The notes below the pieces were generated by a model. That model was not told the DNA's origin and did not search any database. It saw nothing but the letters and a program-made list of their open reading frames with translations. From DASYAE01 sp036501535 (GTDB taxonomy: Bacteria > Actinomycetota > Actinomycetes > Streptomycetales > Catenulisporaceae), in NCBI GenBank assembly GCA_036501535.1, contig DASYAE010000095.1:1-25124 (forward strand): 25,124 bases of DNA. Reading direction: 5' to 3'. This document shows positions 21,045 to 25,124 of the stretch, one piece after another. How positions within the stretch are numbered: the stretch's first letter is position 1; every line of letters starts with the position of its first letter. A program made the position numbers and the translations under genes.

Positions 21045-24000
21045 TGGGATTCGACAATCCGGTGGTGCCGTGGCGGGAGCTGGACCGGGCGCTGTCCTGG
21101 ACCAAGCACGGCGATCTCGAGCCCGGCGCGGCCGATCCGCCCGCGCGGCCGGTCCGGCGGGCCGACGCGCCGGTGGCGTACGCGGAGCTGCACTGCCACT
21201 CGGACTTCTCCTTCCTGGACGGGGCCAGCGAGCCGGAGGCGCTGGTGGCCGAGGCGGCGCGGCTGGGCCTGGAGGCCCTCGCCATCACCGACCACGACGG
21301 GCTGTACGGCGCGGTGCGGCTGGCCCAGGCGGCGCGGGACACCGGGGTGAAGACGGTGTTCGGCGCGGAGCTCTCGCTGGCCGCGGACCGGGTCGAGCGC
21401 ACCGGGGTCAACGACCCCGAGGGCGCGCACCTGCTGCTGCTGGCCCGGGACCTGGACGGATACCGGTCGCTGTCCAAGGCGATCGGCGACGCGCGGCTCG
21501 CAGGCTCGGGCAAGGGCCGAGCGGTCTACGACCTCGAAGAGCTGGGCGCGCGGGCGGCGGGCCGCTGGACGGTGCTCTCCGGCTGCCGCAAGGGCCTGAT
21601 CCCGGCGGCGCTCGCGGCGGGCGGGGCGGCCGGGATGGAGGCGGCCGGGCGGGAGCTGGACCGGCTGCGCGCGCTGTTCGGCCGGGACGGCGTGGCGGTC
21701 GAGCTGGTGGACCACGACATGCCCGGCGACGACGCGCGCAACGACGCCCTCGCCGAACTGGCCGCGCGGCACGGCGCGCCGACCGTGGCGACGAATCAGG
21801 TCCATTACGCGGCGCCCGGGGACTTCCTGACCGCGAACGCGCTGGCTGCGCTGCGGGCGAACCGGACCCTGGACGAGATCGACGGCTGGCTGCCGCCCGG
21901 CCCGACCGCGCACCTGCGCAGCGGCGAGGAGATGGCCGAGCGGTTCGCCCGCTTCCCCGGAATCCTGGGGCGGACCGTGAAGCTGGCGCACGAGTGCGCG
22001 TTCGACTTCGCCGCGGTGACGCCGAGCCTGCCGGACTGCGAGGTGCCCGCAGGGTACGACGACGCGTTCCCCTACCTGCGCGACCTGGTCGAGCAGGGGG
22101 CGCAGGCCCGCTACGGGTCGCGCCGCCAGCGCCCCGACGCCTACCGGCAGCTGGACTACGAGCTCGGCGTGATCGCGAAGCAGGAGTTCGCCGGCTACTT
22201 CCTGATCGTGCACGAGATCGCGAAGTTCTGCCGGGACAGCAACATCCTGGCCCAGGGCCGCGGCTCGGCGGCGAACTCGGCGGTCTGCTACGCGCTGTAC
22301 ATCACCAACGTCGACGCGGTCGGGCACAACCTGGTCTTCGAGCGCTTCCTCTCTCCCGAGCGGGACGGCTACCCGGACATCGACCTGGACATCGAGTCCG
22401 GCCGCCGCGAGGAGGTCATCCAGCACGTCTACGGCGAGTACGGCCGCGCGCGGGCCGCCCAGGTCGCCAACGTGATCACCTACCGGGCCCGGCTGGCGAT
22501 CCGGGACGCCGCCCGCGCGCTGGGCTACCCGCCCGGCGCGCAGGACGCCTGGGCCAAGCAGCTGGGCCCCTACGCCGGCGCGCAGGACCTGCAGGCCACC
22601 GACATCCCGAAGGACGTGCTGGACCTGGCCACCCGGCTGCACGGCCTGCCGCGGCACCTGGGCATCCACTCCGGCGGCATGGTGCTGTGCGACCGGCCGG
22701 TCGCCGAGGTCGTACCCACCGAGTGGGCGCGGATGGAGAACCGCTCGGTGGTGCAGTGGGACAAGGACGACTGCGCGGACGCCGGCCTGGTCAAGTTCGA
22801 CCTGCTGGGCCTAGGCATGCTCGGCGCGCTGCACGACGCGTTCGACCTGGTGCGCGACTACCACGGCGTCGACATGACGCTAGGCACCGTCCCCTCGGAG
22901 GACCCGGCGGTCTACGAAATGCTCTGCGACGCCGACTCGGTCGGGGTGTTCCAGGTCGAGTCGCGAGCGCAGATGGCCACCCTGCCGCGGCTGAAGCCGA
23001 AGGAGTTCTACGACCTGGTCGTCGAGGTCGCCCTCATCCGCCCGGGCCCCATCCAGGGCGGCGCCGTGCACCCCTACCTGCGCCGCCGCAGCGGGGACGA
23101 GAAGCCCGAGGCCCCGCACGAGCTGCTGGAGAAGGCGCTGTCGCGCACCCTGGGCGTGCCGCTGTTCCAGGAGCAGGTGATGCAGATGGCCATCGCCGCG
23201 GCGAACTTCTCCGCCGTCGAGGCCGACCAGCTGCGCCGGGCGATGGGCTCCAAGCGCTCGACCGAGAAGATGCTCGCCCTCAAGCGTCGGCTGATGTCCG
23301 GGATGGCCGCCAACGGGATCGGGCCGGACCTGGCCGGGGACATCTACCGCAAGCTCGAGGCGTTCAGCTCCTACGGCTTCCCGGAGAGCCACTCGATCTC
23401 GTTCGCATACCTCGTATATGCCAGCTCGTACCTAAAGCGGTACCACCCGGCCGCGTTCACCGCCGCACTGCTGCGCAACCAGCCGATGGGTTTCTACAGC
23501 CCCGCCTCCCTGCTCGCCGACGCGCGCCACCACGACGTACAGGTCCGAGGCGTCGACGCCAACGCCTCGGCCGCGAAAGCAGGCCTCGAACACCGCGCCG
23601 ACGACGAGCCGTACGAGCGCACGCACAAACACAGCTCGCCGTATCCACAGCCGACCATCCGAATCGGCCTGGCCGCGGTGCGCGACCTCGGCACCACGGC
23701 GGCCGAGCGGATCGTCGCACAGCGCACCGAGAACGGCCCGTTCGCCGACCTCGAGGACTTCGTGCGCCGCACCACCCTGCCGCGCGCCGCCCTCGAGGCC
23801 CTGGCCACCGCCGGCGCCTTCGGCTGCTTCGGCCACTCCCGCCGCGCGGCACTCTGGCAGGCCGGCGCCCTGGCCGGCACCACCGCCGCCCACCTGCCCG
23901 GCACCGCGGGCACCGGGAGCGTCCCTCCGCTGGCCGCCATGACCGCGGTCGAGCAGACCTTCGCCGACCTGTGGTCGACCGGCGCCAGCCCGGACTCGCA

Positions 24001-24370
24001 CCCACTCGGCCACGTGCGCGACCTGCTCGACGCCACCGGCCACACCCCCATCGACCGGCTCGCCGACGTCCCGGACCGCCGCATGGTCCGCATCGCCGGC
24101 ATCGTCACCCACCGCCAGCGCCCGCCGACCGCAGGCGGCGTCTGCTTCCTGTCCCTGGAGGACGAGACCGGCCTGGTCAACATCGTCTGCTCGCCCGAAG
24201 TCTGGGCCAAGCACCAGCGCGTCGCCCTGACCCACGGAGCGCTGCGCATCACCGGCCACCTGGAGCGCTCCGAGCCCAACGGCGGCGCAATCAACGTCAT
24301 CGCCGGCCACATCGCGCCCCTGCGCCTCGACGCGCAGCCCGGGCACCTGCGCAGCCGCGACTTCCGCTGA
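21044..24370 (+). CDS. dnaE2: Error-prone DNA polymerase III alpha subunit, DnaE2
   Basis: This 1108-residue C-family polymerase has the length of the family. The N-terminal PHP domain begins Y-A-E-L-H-C-H-S-D (46-54) and continues with A-I-T-D-H-D-G. The catalytic palm has P-D-I-D447-L-D449-I-E and K-F-D586-L-L-G-L, giving the three metal-binding aspartates. The thumb and fingers hold R-P-G-P-I-Q-G-G and F-Q-E-Q-V-M-Q-M. A helix-hairpin-helix region with F-A-D-L-E-D-F follows. An OB fold lies at about 1015-1075 (V-R-I-A-G-I-V-T-H-R-Q-R-P). It performs translesion and mutagenic synthesis with ImuA' and ImuB. GTG 21044 overlaps the imuB stop by one base (TAGTG), with GGAGGGGG about 10 nt upstream, so translation is coupled. 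Confidence 0.96.
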   Translation: MGFDNPVVPWRELDRALSWTKHGDLEPGAADPPARPVRRADAPVAYAELHCHSDFSFLDGASEPEALVAEAARLGLEALAITDHDGLYGAVRLAQAARDTGVKTVFGAELSLAADRVERTGVNDPEGAHLLLLARDLDGYRSLSKAIGDARLAGSGKGRAVYDLEELGARAAGRWTVLSGCRKGLIPAALAAGGAAGMEAAGRELDRLRALFGRDGVAVELVDHDMPGDDARNDALAELAARHGAPTVATNQVHYAAPGDFLTANALAALRANRTLDEIDGWLPPGPTAHLRSGEEMAERFARFPGILGRTVKLAHECAFDFAAVTPSLPDCEVPAGYDDAFPYLRDLVEQGAQARYGSRRQRPDAYRQLDYELGVIAKQEFAGYFLIVHEIAKFCRDSNILAQGRGSAANSAVCYALYITNVDAVGHNLVFERFLSPERDGYPDIDLDIESGRREEVIQHVYGEYGRARAAQVANVITYRARLAIRDAARALGYPPGAQDAWAKQLGPYAGAQDLQATDIPKDVLDLATRLHGLPRHLGIHSGGMVLCDRPVAEVVPTEWARMENRSVVQWDKDDCADAGLVKFDLLGLGMLGALHDAFDLVRDYHGVDMTLGTVPSEDPAVYEMLCDADSVGVFQVESRAQMATLPRLKPKEFYDLVVEVALIRPGPIQGGAVHPYLRRRSGDEKPEAPHELLEKALSRTLGVPLFQEQVMQMAIAAANFSAVEADQLRRAMGSKRSTEKMLALKRRLMSGMAANGIGPDLAGDIYRKLEAFSSYGFPESHSISFAYLVYASSYLKRYHPAAFTAALLRNQPMGFYSPASLLADARHHDVQVRGVDANASAAKAGLEHRADDEPYERTHKHSSPYPQPTIRIGLAAVRDLGTTAAERIVAQRTENGPFADLEDFVRRTTLPRAALEALATAGAFGCFGHSRRAALWQAGALAGTTAAHLPGTAGTGSVPPLAAMTAVEQTFADLWSTGASPDSHPLGHVRDLLDATGHTPIDRLADVPDRRMVRIAGIVTHRQRPPTAGGVCFLSLEDETGLVNIVCSPEVWAKHQRVALTHGALRITGHLERSEPNGGAINVIAGHIAPLRLDAQPGHLRSRDFR

Positions 24371-24392
24371 CAGAAGCCCGATGCTCCTGCAG

Positions 24393-24806
24393 CTACCGCC
24401 CGGTGAACCGAGCCAGCGGCGAGCGGTCGCCGACGAACCAGAGGTGCCCGAACGGATCCGTGAAGCCGCCCTGCCGGTGAACGCCCCACGGCGTCTCGTA
24501 GTCCCGGATGTCCTCCGCGCGCCCCTGCGCCCCGGCCGCAACAGCGCGGCGCACGAACTCGTCGGGGTCGTCAACGAACACTTCGACGCGCACGGTCCGC
24601 GAGCCGAGGGCACCGGGCGTGTCCCACCCGTTGTTCTCCGGCTCGCCCAGGAAGAACGGCGCGCCGCGCACCGTGAGCCCCACCACGCTGCCGAAGTTCC
24701 ACAGCTCAGTGGCACCCAGCGCCCGTACATACCACTGCGCCGCCGCCGTCGCGTCCGGCACCGCGAGCATCACCGAGATCGCCGGGACGTCGTCCCGATC
24801 AGCCAT
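24393..24806 (-). CDS. VOC (glyoxalase/bleomycin-resistance fold) protein
   Basis: This 137-residue cytosolic protein has one pair of beta-alpha-beta modules. An N-terminal half (V-M-L-A-V-P-D-A-T-A-A-A-Q-W-Y, later A-P-F-F-L-G-E-P-E-N-N-G-W) is followed by V-R-V-E-V-F-V-D-D-P-D-E-F and the closing D-P-F-G-H-L-W-F-V typical of PhnB-like VOC proteins. Such proteins bind metals and small molecules as lyases, dioxygenases or drug-sequestering proteins; which applies here is unknown. ATG 24804-24806 has GGAAGG upstream on its strand. The frame is open further (to 25019), but the extra residues look non-coding. It converges on dnaE2, 22 nt away. Confidence 0.9.
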   Translation of the reverse strand: MADRDDVPAISVMLAVPDATAAAQWYVRALGATELWNFGSVVGLTVRGAPFFLGEPENNGWDTPGALGSRTVRVEVFVDDPDEFVRRAVAAGAQGRAEDIRDYETPWGVHRQGGFTDPFGHLWFVGDRSPLARFTGR

Positions 24807-25010
24807 CGCACACCGCCTTCCGGCGGCCCGGCAGACCGGACGAGAGACGAGAACCGCGCCGCCGAGACGACCGTACCAAGCCAGGCTAATACTCCAGTCG
24901 TACATCGTGACCTGACGTGGGGCCAGGTACGTTGTGCTGCAAGGGATGTGTGGTCGGCGAGGGCCGTGGGGCGTTTGGACACACGCAGGCCGCCTCGTGA
25001 TCATGGTGTT
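24807..25010. other. Intergenic region upstream of the VOC gene
   Basis: This region holds the VOC ribosome site and an AT-richer patch with TAATACT (about 24886-24892) that could contain a promoter on either strand. A short inverted repeat, ACCTG-ACGTGGGGC-CAGGT, lies at about 24910-24930. I see no gene, tRNA or attachment site. Confidence 0.4.
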
Positions 25011-25124
25011 GTGAGGCACGATGACATTGAGGCGGCCGGCGCTGCCAGTGTAGATCCCGATCCGGTGGACGTGGTATTCGCGGAACTCGCGGCGGGCCTG
25101 GCGCCAGGGACGCGGTGCGCGCCT
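25011..25124 (+). CDS. Partial open frame cut by the window end, unrecognised
   Basis: From GTG 25011 (or GTG 24966) a frame stays open to the last base, giving 38 residues from 25011. It begins acidic (R-H-D-D-I-E-A-A-G) and then reads D-P-V-D-V-V-F-A-E-L-A-A-G-L. Composition is compatible with the N-terminus of a real protein; a transposase N-terminus is one possibility, but I cannot support it from so little. No ribosome site is clear. Confidence 0.3.
   Translation, partial: MRHDDIEAAGAASVDPDPVDVVFAELAAGLAPGTRCAP

Noticed and set aside
1..25124. CRISPR arrays, prophage, integrase or complete insertion sequences
   Set aside because: No regularly spaced repeats with unique spacers, no recognisable integrase or complete transposase, and no sharp base-composition change were seen in the window.

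Overview
The window is uniformly high-GC DNA with dense genes, strong GC bias at third codon positions and many GTG starts. It carries a Tat substrate, a YtrA-type GntR regulator, a eukaryotic-type Ser/Thr kinase, and an imuA'-imuB-dnaE2 mutasome with a TCGAAC-N4-GTTCGA-like SOS box. This points to a soil-type actinomycete chromosome (Streptomycetales or Catenulisporales-like); the genus cannot be fixed from the sequence alone. I saw no rRNA, tRNA, CRISPR array or complete insertion sequence.

Layout. (1) 1-3555: a GntR regulator with a palindromic operator, an ABC ATPase, an ABC-2 permease (ATGA-coupled) and a Tat-exported protein, together forming one probable operon. (2) 3606-6862: a hypothetical protein (-), a D-Ala-D-Ala carboxypeptidase-like protein and a CutA-like protein (+), and a P-loop kinase (-) that is broken by a frameshift. 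(3) 6943-9435: a membrane-anchored Ser/Thr kinase, a hairpin terminator and a small basic protein. (4) 9455-12053: a zinc alcohol dehydrogenase (-), a single-pass membrane protein and a DoxX protein (+). (5) 12050-16047: two MGDG-synthase-type (GT28-like) glycosyltransferases flanking an MFS transporter, a candidate glycolipid island. (6) 16141-18290: a DUF4241-like/bulb-lectin fusion with a hexapeptide tail, a 13-nt tandem repeat that stops all three forward frames, and a MerB-like protein. (7) 18341-24370: a DnaA-box cluster, a LexA-type box and the imuA'-imuB-dnaE2 cassette. (8) 24393-25124: a VOC protein (-) and an open frame cut by the window end.

The best-understood functional unit is the SOS mutasome. 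ImuA' (a RecA-like fold with no P-loop lysine) and ImuB (a Y-family fold without catalytic acids, with a clamp-binding motif) are adaptors that bring the error-prone polymerase DnaE2 to damaged DNA. Its upstream region is unusual in holding both a LexA-type site and three clustered DnaA-box-like 9-mers. Other unusual points are the lectin fusion, the paired glycosyltransferases around a transporter, an in-frame minisatellite in imuB, and a candidate leaderless leader peptide ahead of the MFS gene.
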